Source: SVTX01 sp045659745
Lineage (GTDB): Bacteria; Bacillota; Clostridia; Oscillospirales; CAG-272
DNA: 64,000 bases
Assembly (NCBI GenBank): GCA_045659745.1
Contig: JAZRCL010000097.1
Span: 3,499-67,498, forward strand
Direction: 5' to 3'
Shown here: piece after piece, positions 1 to 7,747 of the stretch
Layout of the letters: each line of letters starts with the position of its first letter
Numbering within the stretch: the first letter of the stretch is position 1
Made by a program: the position numbers and the translations under genes
Notes under the pieces: model-generated
The model's input: the letters and a program-made list of their open reading frames with translations, nothing else
The model's database searches: none
What the model was told of the DNA's origin: nothing

Positions 1-118
1 TTTTTTTATTGTTTGGCTGAAAGTCTGATATATATTCCTCGTAAAACTTGTCCGAATAAATTACACTGCCGTCAATATTAAGCTCGAGGGGTTTTTGAGC
101 GTCCTTTGTTTCTTTCAT
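1..118 (-). CDS. N-terminal fragment of an unidentified protein (runs off the window)
   Basis: The first 39 codons of a minus-strand gene are visible, beginning MKETKDAQKPLELN and continuing DGSVIYSDKFYEEY; the rest lies outside the window. The start is supported by AGGAG a few bases upstream and by a textbook promoter (159-187) directly behind the terminator of the preceding operon. No signal peptide or recognisable domain is seen in this short piece, so no function is assigned. Confidence 0.65.
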   Translation of the reverse strand, partial: MKETKDAQKPLELNIDGSVIYSDKFYEEYISDFQPNNKK

Positions 119-158
119 ATCAGTCTCCTGTATGTTTTTCAAAAGCTTTCTACGTAAA

Positions 159-187
159 ATTATAGCATACACATAATGCTTTGTCAA
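159..187 (-). promoter_or_regulatory. Sigma-A promoter of the partial gene at the window edge
   Basis: On the minus strand TTGACA (182-187) and TATAAT (159-164) are separated by 17 bp, a perfect match to the housekeeping consensus. Confidence 0.85.
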
Positions 188-192
188 TTTAG

Positions 193-228
193 AAAAAACA
201 CCGTTCACGTTATGTAAACGGTGTTTTT
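193..228 (-). terminator. Intrinsic terminator of the U32-uppP-rnmV operon
   Basis: A 12-bp perfect stem (AAAAACACCGTT / AACGGTGTTTTT) with an 11-base loop lies just after the rnmV stop and is followed by T residues on the minus strand. The flanking A and T tracts could let it work in both directions. Confidence 0.85.
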
Positions 229-231
229 CAA

Positions 232-819
232 TCAGTTCAACTGCTCTACCGCGGACTTATATTCCTCGTACGTGCAGAGGATTTTCACTGCCTCAAGCAG
301 CGAGTTTGCGGTCATATCGCGAGGCAATCCAAGCAGAACTGCCAGAGCATCTCTCTTTTGAGAGCTGTTCTCGCCACCGGAAAGTCCGTCGCAGAAAAAG
401 TCTGTCTTTGTTATCTCGGCGCGGGTTATCTCTCCGTCACTCCCAACAGAAAACGGCAAAAGCAGATCGTAGAGAATCTGCGCATCAACACCCTCGATGC
501 CGAGAAAGCCCTCGGCGGAGTCAACCGTTTTGCGCTTTTCCCTGCCCTTTATCTGCGGGGTGTAGAGCTGGATAAGTCTATCCTTTGGTATTGCCGAGGT
601 AATATGCGAGCGTATCACCTTGCCGCCTCCGTCCGAGTCGGTCAGAACTATCACGGGGGTCTTTTCGGCAAGCCTTTTGAGAAGCGACAGCCTCTCTGCG
701 TTTTTGAAAAGCCCAAAGCCGTCGGTCGTGATTATCGTGCCGCTGACTATTGACGAAAGCTTTATTTTATCGTATTTACCCTCAACTATAACAGGGTATC
801 TCAAAGTCAATTTTTCCAT
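232..819 (-). CDS. rnmV: RNase M5-like TOPRIM protein (5S rRNA maturation)
   Basis: 195 residues, close to the usual length of ribonuclease M5, which trims the 5S rRNA precursor in Gram-positive bacteria. The TOPRIM fold is visible: the first strand with the catalytic glutamate is VIVEGKYDK (about residues 10-18) and the acidic metal-binding motif is LTDSDGGGK (about 59-67). The C-terminal third resembles the DUF4093 region found in clostridial members of this family. It is the last gene of a three-gene operon, four bases after uppP, and is followed by a strong terminator. The family (TOPRIM, small primase/RNase M5 type) is seen directly; the 5S rRNA substrate is inferred from family knowledge. 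Confidence 0.8.
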   Translation of the reverse strand: MEKLTLRYPVIVEGKYDKIKLSSIVSGTIITTDGFGLFKNAERLSLLKRLAEKTPVIVLTDSDGGGKVIRSHITSAIPKDRLIQLYTPQIKGREKRKTVDSAEGFLGIEGVDAQILYDLLLPFSVGSDGEITRAEITKTDFFCDGLSGGENSSQKRDALAVLLGLPRDMTANSLLEAVKILCTYEEYKSAVEQLN

Positions 820-822
820 TGT

Positions 823-1707
823 TTAGCCTCTGACAAGGAAGTATATTATAACAAGAGCGCCGAGCGCGATTCTGTAAATTCCGAAAGGAATAAAGCTGTG
901 CTTTTTCACGAAATCCACAAGGAATCTGACAACTACCATAGACACCGCAAAGGACACAACGGTAGCCGTGATAAGCGCAAATATTGCAGTTGCGGGAATG
1001 CTGACGTCGGTTTCCATAACGTACTTTACAAAGCTCGCGCCCTTTATAAGCGCCGCTCCAGCGATCGCGGGAATTCCAAGGAAGAACGAAAATTCCGCCG
1101 CCGCAGGACGTGATACGCCTATCATTCTCGCGCCAAGTATAGTCGAGCCCGAGCGAGACGTGCCGGGCACTATGGAAAGCACCTGAAAGCAACCGATCGC
1201 CAAGGACTGAGTTATGCTTATGTCCTCAACTCGCTCAACGGACGCTCGGTTTTTGTGGAATTTTTCAATTATGATAAACAAAATTCCGTAGATTATGAGC
1301 GCCGCCGCGACAGTCTTCCAATTAAATATCCAACCGTCTATATCCTTGCCCGAAAGCTTTTCAAGTATCTTATCGCCAACAACTCCGACAAGCGCCGCGG
1401 GAATGCTGGCTATCACAACCTTTCCCCAGAGCTTCCAAGTTTCCTTTTTCTCAAAAGTGTCCTTTTGGCGCGAAAATGGATTGAGCTTTTGGAAGTATAT
1501 GACCGCAACGGCAAGTATCGCGCCGAGCTGAATGACTACCTCAAACATACTGCCGTATTCTTCGGCAAAGGTCGCGCCAAGCGCAGGGGCAACGTCAAGC
1601 TTCAAAAACTCGTCAAGCAGAATGAGATGTCCCGTGCTTGAGACGGGCAACCACTCGGTCACCCCCTCCACTATTCCAAAAAGAATACTTTTTAATATTT
1701 CGATCAT
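823..1707 (-). CDS. uppP: Undecaprenyl-diphosphatase UppP/BacA
   Basis: 294-residue polytopic membrane enzyme that dephosphorylates undecaprenyl diphosphate, recycling the lipid carrier for peptidoglycan synthesis and conferring bacitracin tolerance. Both family signatures are present: EGVTEWLPVSSTGHL near residues 14-28, holding the catalytic glutamates, and PGTSRSGSTI near 180-189. Hydrophobic helices fill the remainder. Its ATG comes one base after the stop of the U32 gene, and it is followed after three bases by the RNase M5-like gene, so the three are almost certainly co-transcribed and translationally linked. Length and motifs are normal. Confidence 0.95.
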   Translation of the reverse strand: MIEILKSILFGIVEGVTEWLPVSSTGHLILLDEFLKLDVAPALGATFAEEYGSMFEVVIQLGAILAVAVIYFQKLNPFSRQKDTFEKKETWKLWGKVVIASIPAALVGVVGDKILEKLSGKDIDGWIFNWKTVAAALIIYGILFIIIEKFHKNRASVERVEDISITQSLAIGCFQVLSIVPGTSRSGSTILGARMIGVSRPAAAEFSFFLGIPAIAGAALIKGASFVKYVMETDVSIPATAIFALITATVVSFAVSMVVVRFLVDFVKKHSFIPFGIYRIALGALVIIYFLVRG

Positions 1708-1708
1708 A

Positions 1709-2998
1709 TCAGTCTCCCGATCTTATAATATCTCCCTCGCTCACGTCAAACGGCACTCTGCACCAGAATATCATTGAAGGATGAGGAGCTGAGGGTATAG
1801 CCTCTCCCTTTTGCGAGTAAAGCTCCGTGACAGTAAACGGCTTGCCTATTCTCGACGGAGAGATGATCTCCGCGCTGTCGCCGAGGGACACCTTGTTTCT
1901 CTGTATAAATCTGTAAAGTCTGCCGTCGCTATTTTCAAGCTCAACTCCAAGGCCTGACAGAATAGCCGCCTCTTGTTCATTATAGTCTGTGGCGGTGGCG
2001 AAATATGCCTTTTCGCGTATATAGCCGTTCTGTGTTGCAAGCTGGTGGTTCTCTATCGGCTTGTCAAGATAATATCCCGTGCAGTATTCTCTGTGGGATA
2101 CGCTGTCAAGCTCTCTGTACCAATCCGGGTTATATACGTAATTTTCGGGGTCGGATAGATACGCGTCTATCGCCATTCTGTACGCATTCGTCACAACTGC
2201 GGTATAATACGCGGATTTCATTCTGCCCTCTATCTTGAAGGAGTCTATGCCGCTCGCTATAAGCTCAGGGATATGCTCAATAGTACACATATCCTTTGAG
2301 GACATAATAAACGTGCCAAGCTCTGTCTGCTCTATCGGTATGGGAGTGTCAGGTCTCTTTTCCTCATAGACCACGTAGTTCCAACGGCAAGGCTGAGTGC
2401 ATTTGCCTCTGTTGCCGTCTCTGCCCGTGAGCATCTGCGAGAGCATACATCTGCCGCTGTACGACACGCACATCGAGCCGTGAATAAACGCCTCAAGCTC
2501 AATATCGTCGTCAAGTCCGTCTCTTATGGCCTTTATCTCATTGAAGTCAAGCTCGCGCGCAAGAACAAGTCTCTTTGCGCCAAGCGCCGCATAAGCTCTT
2601 GCCGCCTCGGGGGAGACTATGCTCGCCTGTGTGGAGACGTGTATCTCCATATTGGGCGCAACTCTCTTTACAAGCGCCATAACGCCAAGGTCTGCGACTA
2701 TGAACGCGTCTATCCCGAAATCCTTTATTTCAACAATAAATTTTTCAAGGTCTGCATATTCGTCGCCGTGGGGCATAGTATTTAAGGTAAGGTATATCTT
2801 TTTTCCTCGTTCGTGGGTGTATTTTACCGCCTCACAAAGCTCCTCGACCGTAAAGTTATCCGCCGCCGAGCGCATACCGAAATTTATTCCCGCGCAGTAC
2901 ACCGCGTCCGCGCCGTAAAGAAGCGCAGCCTTGAGCTTTTCAAAGTTGCCTGCAGGCGAGAGCAGCTCGGGCCTTTTTATACTTTTTTTCATAGACAT
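1709..2998 (-). CDS. Peptidase U32-family protein, probable tRNA U34 hydroxylation protein (TrhP-like)
   Basis: 429 residues. The N-terminus RPELLSPAGNFEKLKAALLY and the core EAFIHGSMCVSYSGRCMLSQ, followed by RGKCTQPCRW, carry the U32 signature and the conserved cysteines that in this family bind an Fe-S cluster. Members of this length in Bacillus and E. coli (TrhP) work in prephenate-dependent 5-hydroxyuridine formation at tRNA position 34; older annotations call them collagenase-like peptidases. It is first in an operon with uppP and rnmV. Two in-frame ATGs exist (2998 and 2992); AAAGG six bases before the first supports 2998. The subfamily is inferred from length and general similarity; a related U32 hydroxylase acting on 23S rRNA cannot be excluded. 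Confidence 0.8.
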   Translation of the reverse strand: MSMKKSIKRPELLSPAGNFEKLKAALLYGADAVYCAGINFGMRSAADNFTVEELCEAVKYTHERGKKIYLTLNTMPHGDEYADLEKFIVEIKDFGIDAFIVADLGVMALVKRVAPNMEIHVSTQASIVSPEAARAYAALGAKRLVLARELDFNEIKAIRDGLDDDIELEAFIHGSMCVSYSGRCMLSQMLTGRDGNRGKCTQPCRWNYVVYEEKRPDTPIPIEQTELGTFIMSSKDMCTIEHIPELIASGIDSFKIEGRMKSAYYTAVVTNAYRMAIDAYLSDPENYVYNPDWYRELDSVSHREYCTGYYLDKPIENHQLATQNGYIREKAYFATATDYNEQEAAILSGLGVELENSDGRLYRFIQRNKVSLGDSAEIISPSRIGKPFTVTELYSQKGEAIPSAPHPSMIFWCRVPFDVSEGDIIRSGD

Positions 2999-3033
2999 TC
3001 TCTGCCTTTCGTGTTCTGATTATTTCTCTTTAT

Positions 3034-3062
3034 ATTTTATCATAAATAAATAGTTATGTCAA
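3034..3062 (-). promoter_or_regulatory. Sigma-A promoter of the U32-uppP-rnmV operon
   Basis: Minus-strand TTGACA (3057-3062), 17-bp spacer, TAAAAT (3034-3039), about 35 bp before the start codon. Confidence 0.8.
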
Positions 3063-3108
3063 TCAAAAAATCAACGGCGCGGAAAACGGCAAAAAACAGA
3101 AAAACACC

Positions 3109-3137
3109 TTGAACATTATCAACTTTTGTGATATAAT
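3109..3137 (+). promoter_or_regulatory. Sigma-A promoter of the zinc-ribbon membrane protein gene
   Basis: TTGAAC (3109-3114), 17-bp spacer, TATAAT (3132-3137). It lies divergent to the U32 operon promoter; GGAGG at 3181-3185 serves the ATG at 3191. Confidence 0.8.
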
Positions 3138-3190
3138 AAAAGTGTATAATCTCGCTCACGGGCGAGAAATAATACTAAGCGGAGGTTTTT

Positions 3191-4363
3191 ATGTATTGTC
3201 CAAAATGTGGTGCTGAGCTGAACGACGGCTCTGTAATTTGTAACGTATGTGGCGAGCATTTCGCTATGGAACTGCAAAAGGGTAGATTTCTTGCGGCTAA
3301 AAATAAAACGCTTGCTATTCTTTCCGATTTTTTCCATTCCAAGCTGTTTCTTATCTTTTCTATTTTCACAAGCATTCTCTGCGGAGTAAGCTTTATATCC
3401 ATCTTTACAGGCGCGGGTATTGAAGCAATACTTACGTTTGTTCTCTCTCTCTTGGCAGTTATCGCCTGCTGGGGTCTGTATTCCGCAAAGTCCGCTCTCA
3501 AGGCAAAGAATATCCGAAAGATAAGATGGCTCTTTAAGGGTTGGCGTATATTCTCGAAGGTGCTTTACATATTGCTTATAGTAGTGTTAGCCCTGATGAT
3601 ATGCTTTATGATTTTTGTCCTTGCAAAGCAAAACGCGATAAAGGCCGCCTTTGAAGACGGCGAGTTTGCGCAGCAGCTCGCAGATGAGCTCTATGCAGAG
3701 GGGATCGTCACATACGAGAAAGCCGTGGAAATTGCGTCTATGGTCACGGATGTGTGGTTCTTTATAGGCTTCTTAATAGGCTTAACAGTAATTTTGTCGC
3801 TTTTTATCCCCTTCTACATTATTTACAGTATTATGCTTAAAAACGCTGAAGATTACGTTATGAAGCTTGAGGGCGCTTGTATCTTTAACAAATATACGGC
3901 TAACAGTTGCCCCGGCAAGTTTATGCTGGTGATGGGTATCATATATGCCGCTATCTCCTTTGGCGCAAGCTCGTCCGTCAACTTTAACATTGGCGAATAT
4001 GAGCTGTCAACCTCATTGCCTAATTACTTGCCCACCGCAATCGGAGCATTCCTTATATTTGCGGGAATACTCTTTAATAAGATTCACGCGGCAGAGACCG
4101 AAAACAACGGAATTATTGCTCGCGAGGAGTTCGAGCTTGCCCGCGTGGCACAGCTTACCAACGACGCAATAGCGTCCGCGCAGGCTACACCTGTAATTGA
4201 GGAAGCCCCCACACTTGAGGAAGCTCCCGTAGTCGAGGAAGCTCCCGTGGTTGAAGAAATCCCCGTGGTTGAAGAAATCCCTGCGGTTGAGGAAACTCCT
4301 GCGGCTGAAGAAACTCCTGTGGTTGAAGAAATCCCTGCGGTTGAAGAAACACCCAACGAATAA
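3191..4363 (+). CDS. Zinc-ribbon polytopic membrane protein with acidic proline-rich tail
   Basis: 390 residues in three parts. Residues 3-20 form a zinc ribbon (CPKCG then CNVCG, two CxxC knuckles), as in the zinc_ribbon_2 domains common at the N-termini of clostridial membrane proteins. About residues 50-300 hold roughly six hydrophobic segments, for example around VLYILLIVVLALMICFMIF and FIGFLIGLTVILSLFIPF. The last 50 residues are tandem VVEEAP / VVEEIP / AVEETP units that should be extended and strongly negative. It has its own promoter and a strong GGAGG site. No catalytic motif is seen and no function is assigned. The tail is encoded by degenerate tandem DNA repeats and may vary in copy number between strains. 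Confidence 0.75.
   Translation: MYCPKCGAELNDGSVICNVCGEHFAMELQKGRFLAAKNKTLAILSDFFHSKLFLIFSIFTSILCGVSFISIFTGAGIEAILTFVLSLLAVIACWGLYSAKSALKAKNIRKIRWLFKGWRIFSKVLYILLIVVLALMICFMIFVLAKQNAIKAAFEDGEFAQQLADELYAEGIVTYEKAVEIASMVTDVWFFIGFLIGLTVILSLFIPFYIIYSIMLKNAEDYVMKLEGACIFNKYTANSCPGKFMLVMGIIYAAISFGASSSVNFNIGEYELSTSLPNYLPTAIGAFLIFAGILFNKIHAAETENNGIIAREEFELARVAQLTNDAIASAQATPVIEEAPTLEEAPVVEEAPVVEEIPVVEEIPAVEETPAAEETPVVEEIPAVEETPNE
4192..4360 (+). repeat. Degenerate tandem 15/18-bp repeats encoding VVEEAP/VVEEIP units
   Basis: The 3' end of the zinc-ribbon gene is built from variants of GTGGTTGAAGAAATCCCC and GCGGTTGAGGAAACTCCT, about nine or ten units in frame. The repeat keeps the acidic-hydrophobic-proline pattern at protein level. 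Confidence 0.8.
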
Positions 4364-4434
4364 AATCACGAATAACAAAAACGCTTGCCTTTCTCTGTTG
4401 TCCTTAACGGAGAATTTGCAGGCACAAAAATTTT

Positions 4435-4458
4435 GGCAGAGAACTTGTTTTCTCTGCC
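4435..4458. repeat. Perfect 9-bp inverted repeat before the transposase
   Basis: GGCAGAGAA and TTCTCTGCC flank a 6-base loop and overlap the -35 region of the transposase promoter. A second, imperfect hairpin with a similar TTCTCTG core lies just upstream (4391-4414). The pair could be an intergenic terminator for the upstream gene or a structure recognised by the transposase; neither is shown by the sequence. Confidence 0.6.
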
Positions 4459-4473
4459 GATTTGTGTTATAAT
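4445..4473 (+). promoter_or_regulatory. Probable promoter of the REP-associated transposase
   Basis: Weak TTGTTT (4445-4450), 17-bp spacer, perfect TATAAT (4468-4473). Transcription would begin only about ten bases before the chosen start codon, so the message would be nearly leaderless. Confidence 0.55.
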
Positions 4474-4489
4474 GATATGGGTGATGCAA

Positions 4490-5008
4490 ATGGATAAAGA
4501 AAAAGAATTACCGAAACGAAAACATCCCCGCCTTGACAATTATGATTACAGTTCTGCGGGCGCATATTTTGTAACGATATGCACCGAGAACAGACGATGT
4601 ATGCTATCGCGTGTCGTAGGGCGGGGGCTTGCTCCCGCCGAAACAACCGGGATAAAATACACATTATTCGGAAAGATTGCAGAGAAACAATTATTCTTGC
4701 TGGAAGACCGATATCCGTATCTTGCGGTTGACAAATATGTAATCATGCCTAACCATATACACGCAATTATGATTCTAAACGGCAAAACGGCGGGAGCAAG
4801 CCCCCGCCCTACGATCACGGATATCGTTTGCGCGTATAAATCGTTAACTACAAGAGAATGTAAAAAGAACGGATTTGACGGGAAATTGTTTCAAACATCA
4901 TTTTATGAGCATATTATCCGAGGTCGAGAGGATTATGAGGAAATCGCGAAATATATTTACGAAAACCCTATCCGTTGGTACTACGACGAATTATACACAG
5001 AGGAATAG
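4490..5008 (+). CDS. REP-associated tyrosine transposase (IS200-like Y1/RAYT)
   Basis: 172 residues from the ATG at 4490 (in-frame ATGs at 4484 and 4475 are alternatives). The protein opens with the family pattern KRKHPRLDNYDYSSAGAYFV and has the HUH metal-binding motif MPNHIHAIM. It ends with the YENPIRWYYDELY region typical of single-domain REP-associated transposases, which nick and move single-stranded palindromes. Unusually, two perfect inverted copies of a GTAG-headed palindrome lie inside the gene (4615-4640 and 4788-4813). They encode the peptides GRGLAPA and GASPRPT on either side of the HUH segment. The reading frame is intact. It stands alone, without a partner or flanking insertion-sequence ends; hairpins precede and follow it. 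Family call is secure; current activity is unknown. Confidence 0.88.
   Translation: MDKEKELPKRKHPRLDNYDYSSAGAYFVTICTENRRCMLSRVVGRGLAPAETTGIKYTLFGKIAEKQLFLLEDRYPYLAVDKYVIMPNHIHAIMILNGKTAGASPRPTITDIVCAYKSLTTRECKKNGFDGKLFQTSFYEHIIRGREDYEEIAKYIYENPIRWYYDELYTEE
4615..4640 (+). repeat. REP palindrome, copy 1 (inside transposase gene)
   Basis: A GTAG head is followed by GGCGGG - GGCTTGCT - CCCGCC, a stem-loop of the REP type. It is repeated perfectly over 26 bp, in inverse orientation, at 4788-4813. Confidence 0.85.
4788..4813 (-). repeat. REP palindrome, copy 2, inverted (inside transposase gene)
   Basis: Exact reverse complement of 4615-4640, so the pair forms a BIME-like unit with outward-facing GTAG heads and 147 bp of coding sequence between them. 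Confidence 0.85.
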
Positions 5009-5028
5009 GGGGATGGGCTTTGCCCTGT

Positions 5029-5047
5029 GCCTTTGTAATACAAAGGC
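5029..5047. repeat. Perfect palindrome after the transposase
   Basis: GCCTTTGTA and TACAAAGGC meet around a single base. It follows a smaller GGGCTTTGCCC hairpin and sits between the transposase and the lipoprotein gene; there is no T tract, so it is not an obvious terminator. Confidence 0.6.
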
Positions 5048-5100
5048 GAAACTGGCGATAAATGAGAGCGACAAACAAAAATTTATAGGAGGTTTTTGTT

Positions 5101-5466
5101 ATGAAAAAGATTGTAACACTATTGGTAGCATTATTCTGTATATTGGGGATAGTTGGATGCCGTAGCAGTCATATTCCTGCAGATACCGAACCAGTAAAAT
5201 ACTCTGCCGATTTATCCAAGTATCCTACTAACGAAGATTGCATGGGATATGGTGAAATTAAAGAAATCACAGACGGAAAATTATTGGTATCCCTCGGTTC
5301 AGACAAGGATAAAGCTGCGTTCGGTGAAGTTGTTTGGCTAGTTTGTGATCAAGCATATGCATATAGTGTTGGTCAGGTTGTAACGTATACTTTTCGTGAT
5401 GTAAAGGCTCCTGACAAAGAAGGAGAACCATTGAACATTATTGCTTTGCTAGTTTATATGGAATAG
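5101..5466 (+). CDS. Small predicted lipoprotein, unknown function
   Basis: 121 residues with a lipoprotein signal: MKK, a hydrophobic core, then the lipobox GIVGC with the modified cysteine at residue 20. After cleavage a domain of about 100 residues would sit on the outer face of the membrane. The mature part (GEIKEITDGKLLVSLGSD, later VGQVVTYTFRD) looks like a small beta-barrel, similar in character to short clostridial lipoproteins with an OB-like fold, but no family is recognised. AGGAGG precedes the ATG at normal spacing and a strong terminator follows. By eye it is more A+T-rich than the neighbouring core genes, as is the DUF4259 gene downstream. Confidence 0.75.
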   Translation: MKKIVTLLVALFCILGIVGCRSSHIPADTEPVKYSADLSKYPTNEDCMGYGEIKEITDGKLLVSLGSDKDKAAFGEVVWLVCDQAYAYSVGQVVTYTFRDVKAPDKEGEPLNIIALLVYME

Positions 5467-5506
5467 TCATCAGATAAATTCCAATTTATCGAAAAGAATA
5501 AATAAG

Positions 5507-5531
5507 CCCCGACAGATCTGTCGGGGTTAAT
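5507..5531 (+). terminator. Terminator after the small lipoprotein gene
   Basis: CCCCGACAGA / TCTGTCGGGG is a perfect 20-base palindrome followed by TTAATTATTTG; on the other strand it is followed by CTTATTTATT, so it may also end fbp transcription. Confidence 0.8.
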
Positions 5532-5622
5532 TATTTGTTTACTGCGGATCAAATAATGTAAGATGTTTTATAAATTCTTCGCTAAGAACATCACCCTTTG
5601 CGGCAAGCGTTTTTTATTAAAA

Positions 5623-7590
5623 TCAAATTTGCTCGTTTGGCTTTACAATACCCGTGCGGTACGCATCAAGCAGAGCCTTAAGGTCTGACTTGCGCTCGAT
5701 AAGCTCCTTACCCTCGTCGGTGTCGGCAACCATCATTCGTCTGTTCATCATCTCAAACACGACGTCTGTGGTGGCAAGAATGTCCTTATTCTCCTTGATA
5801 GCCGCCGCTTTGCCCTCAAATGCACCGTGAGATACGAGTCGGAGTCCTCGCGACGAGTAAATAAGCGTATATCCCGCAATTCCCGTGGTGGTGTGGTACG
5901 CCTTGCAGAAGCCGCCGTCGATAAGTATATATCTTCCGTTTGCCTTGACGGGATTTTCGCCAGCGCCCGCCTTTACGGGAACGTGTCCGTTTATGACGTG
6001 AGAACTTCTCTCATCAAGTCCAAACTCGTGGAGTATCTTGCATATAGCGCCGTAATTGTCAATAAACGAGTAATAGGGGTTTTTCTTTTCCGTCCACGCA
6101 GTCTTGTCCGAGATAAAGCATCGCTCAAAGGTGGTCATTTTCTCGCGTCCGAAAAGCGGACTGCGCTTTCCGCACCAGAGATAATACATAAAGTCAAGCG
6201 CATTACGGTCGCCATTATAGTAGGCAAGACGCGCTATTCTGTCACAGCTGTCCATATACTCTTTGCCCGATACTGAGCGTCCGTCGTAAAGCGTCACGGA
6301 TTGGAAGTCGCCATCTGCCGTCATCGGAATACAACCGTGGAAAAGCAGATTTTGATTGTATATCTTGTAAAGGCTTCCCTTGGCATAAAGGAACTTGACG
6401 TGAGCCTGAAGTGCCGCGCTGTGCTTGAATGCGCGAGTCAGCGATGCCATAAGTCCCTCCTCTTCGGGCGAGAGCGCGTAAGGATCATTTATATCAATCG
6501 TCGGGAAATCACAGTCGTCAAGAGAATATTCTACCCCCTCGATAGTGACCGTCTTTTTGACGCGGTCTATCTTGTCAAGCAAAAGTCTGCCATCCATCTC
6601 ATACTCGGGGTGACGCATAATAAGCTGTCCCTCAAGCTTGAAAAGAATTATAGCTATCGCCTTGTGAGCCTTAGACAAACTGCTCATATTGTTCTTGATG
6701 TAGTCCTTATCCTCAGCAGAGCGAGGCATAAAGCCCGTGCAGTCGCCGTAGGTCTCCTGCGCAAAGCCGATAAGATCGCGAAGACTTATTCCGTAGGAGT
6801 TTTCAACAAGCGAAAGCGTGTTGTACTGCACAGCAAGGTTAAGTACGCTCGCAACGCAGGTAGCACTTCCCGCCGCAGCACCCATCCACACGATATCGTG
6901 GTTGCCCCACTGAACGTCAACGTTATGGTGAGCCATAAGCATATCAAGTATCTTGTCCGCGCGCTGTCCTCTGTCGTAAATGTCGCCGACCACGTGCAAA
7001 CAGTCCACCGCCATTCGCTTGATAAGTGAGCAGAGCGCTTCAACGAATGCGGGCGCCTGACCTATCTCGATTATGGTGGAGATAATATTTCTGTAATATT
7101 CCTGCTTGTTGTGCTCCTCGCCCGAGGTGTGAAGCAGCTCGTCGATTATGTTCTGATATTCAAACGGGAGCGCGTCACGCACCTTTGAACGCGTGTACTT
7201 TGACGCCACCGAGCGAGCAAGGTCAACGAGTCTGTAAAGCGTGAGGTCATACCACTCGGATGTGTCCTCGCCCTTGGCGTGAAGCTCCTCTATTTTTTCC
7301 GCAGGATAGTATATAAGCGTGCAAAGCTCGCGTCTCTCGCTCTCGGAAACAAAGCGGTAAAACAAATTGTCCACCTTTTCTCTGATGACTCCCGAGCAGT
7401 TGTTAAGTATATGCTTGAACGCCTCCGCCTCGCCGTGAAGGTCGCTGAGGAAGTGCTCGGTTCCCTTTGGTAGATTGAGTATCGCGTTGAGATTGACGAC
7501 AGCTGCCCCTGCCGTCTGTATCGAGGGATATTGCTTAGACAAAAGATTCAACATTTTTATTTGTTCGGGTGTGTACGCCGTTTTTTTCAT
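5623..7590 (-). CDS. fbp: Fructose-1,6-bisphosphatase, class III
   Basis: 655 residues from the chosen ATG. The frame stays open to a further upstream ATG at 7683, but GGGAGAG lies just before 7590 and the protein then opens MKKTAYTPEQIKMLNLLSKQ, as class III enzymes do. It hydrolyses fructose 1,6-bisphosphate to fructose 6-phosphate in gluconeogenesis. The calcineurin-like metal centre is visible: HFLSDLHGE (about 50), VVGDIYDRG (about 210), WGNHDIVWMG and, near the C-terminus, INGHVPVKAGAGENP followed by LIDGGFCKAYH. Length and motifs are normal for Firmicutes. It has its own promoter (7632-7660); no dedicated terminator was seen apart from the palindrome at 5507-5526. Confidence 0.96.
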   Translation of the reverse strand: MKKTAYTPEQIKMLNLLSKQYPSIQTAGAAVVNLNAILNLPKGTEHFLSDLHGEAEAFKHILNNCSGVIREKVDNLFYRFVSESERRELCTLIYYPAEKIEELHAKGEDTSEWYDLTLYRLVDLARSVASKYTRSKVRDALPFEYQNIIDELLHTSGEEHNKQEYYRNIISTIIEIGQAPAFVEALCSLIKRMAVDCLHVVGDIYDRGQRADKILDMLMAHHNVDVQWGNHDIVWMGAAAGSATCVASVLNLAVQYNTLSLVENSYGISLRDLIGFAQETYGDCTGFMPRSAEDKDYIKNNMSSLSKAHKAIAIILFKLEGQLIMRHPEYEMDGRLLLDKIDRVKKTVTIEGVEYSLDDCDFPTIDINDPYALSPEEEGLMASLTRAFKHSAALQAHVKFLYAKGSLYKIYNQNLLFHGCIPMTADGDFQSVTLYDGRSVSGKEYMDSCDRIARLAYYNGDRNALDFMYYLWCGKRSPLFGREKMTTFERCFISDKTAWTEKKNPYYSFIDNYGAICKILHEFGLDERSSHVINGHVPVKAGAGENPVKANGRYILIDGGFCKAYHTTTGIAGYTLIYSSRGLRLVSHGAFEGKAAAIKENKDILATTDVVFEMMNRRMMVADTDEGKELIERKSDLKALLDAYRTGIVKPNEQI

Positions 7591-7631
7591 ATTTGAAGCT
7601 CTCCCTTTCATATTTGCGTCTCTATATTTAT

Positions 7632-7660
7632 ATTTTAACTGATTTTTGGGGAAATGTAAA
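7632..7660 (-). promoter_or_regulatory. Promoter of fbp
   Basis: Minus-strand TTTACA (7655-7660), 17-bp spacer, TAAAAT (7632-7637), about 40 bp before the chosen fbp start; it supports 7590 rather than 7683 as the start. Confidence 0.7.
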
Positions 7661-7747
7661 GACATTTTCTGAAAATGCCTCAAAAACCATTCGATTTTCT
7701 TCGTCCCGGATAGGCAAAAAAGAACTTTTTATTTTACCTCAAGGGTA

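Noticed and set aside
4192..4360. CRISPR-like short repeats
   Set aside because: The repeats are tandem without spacers, in frame, and encode the VEEAP tail; no cas genes are present.
7591..7683. N-terminal extension of Fbp by 31 residues
   Set aside because: The promoter of fbp (7632-7660) lies within this extension and a good ribosome binding site serves 7590.
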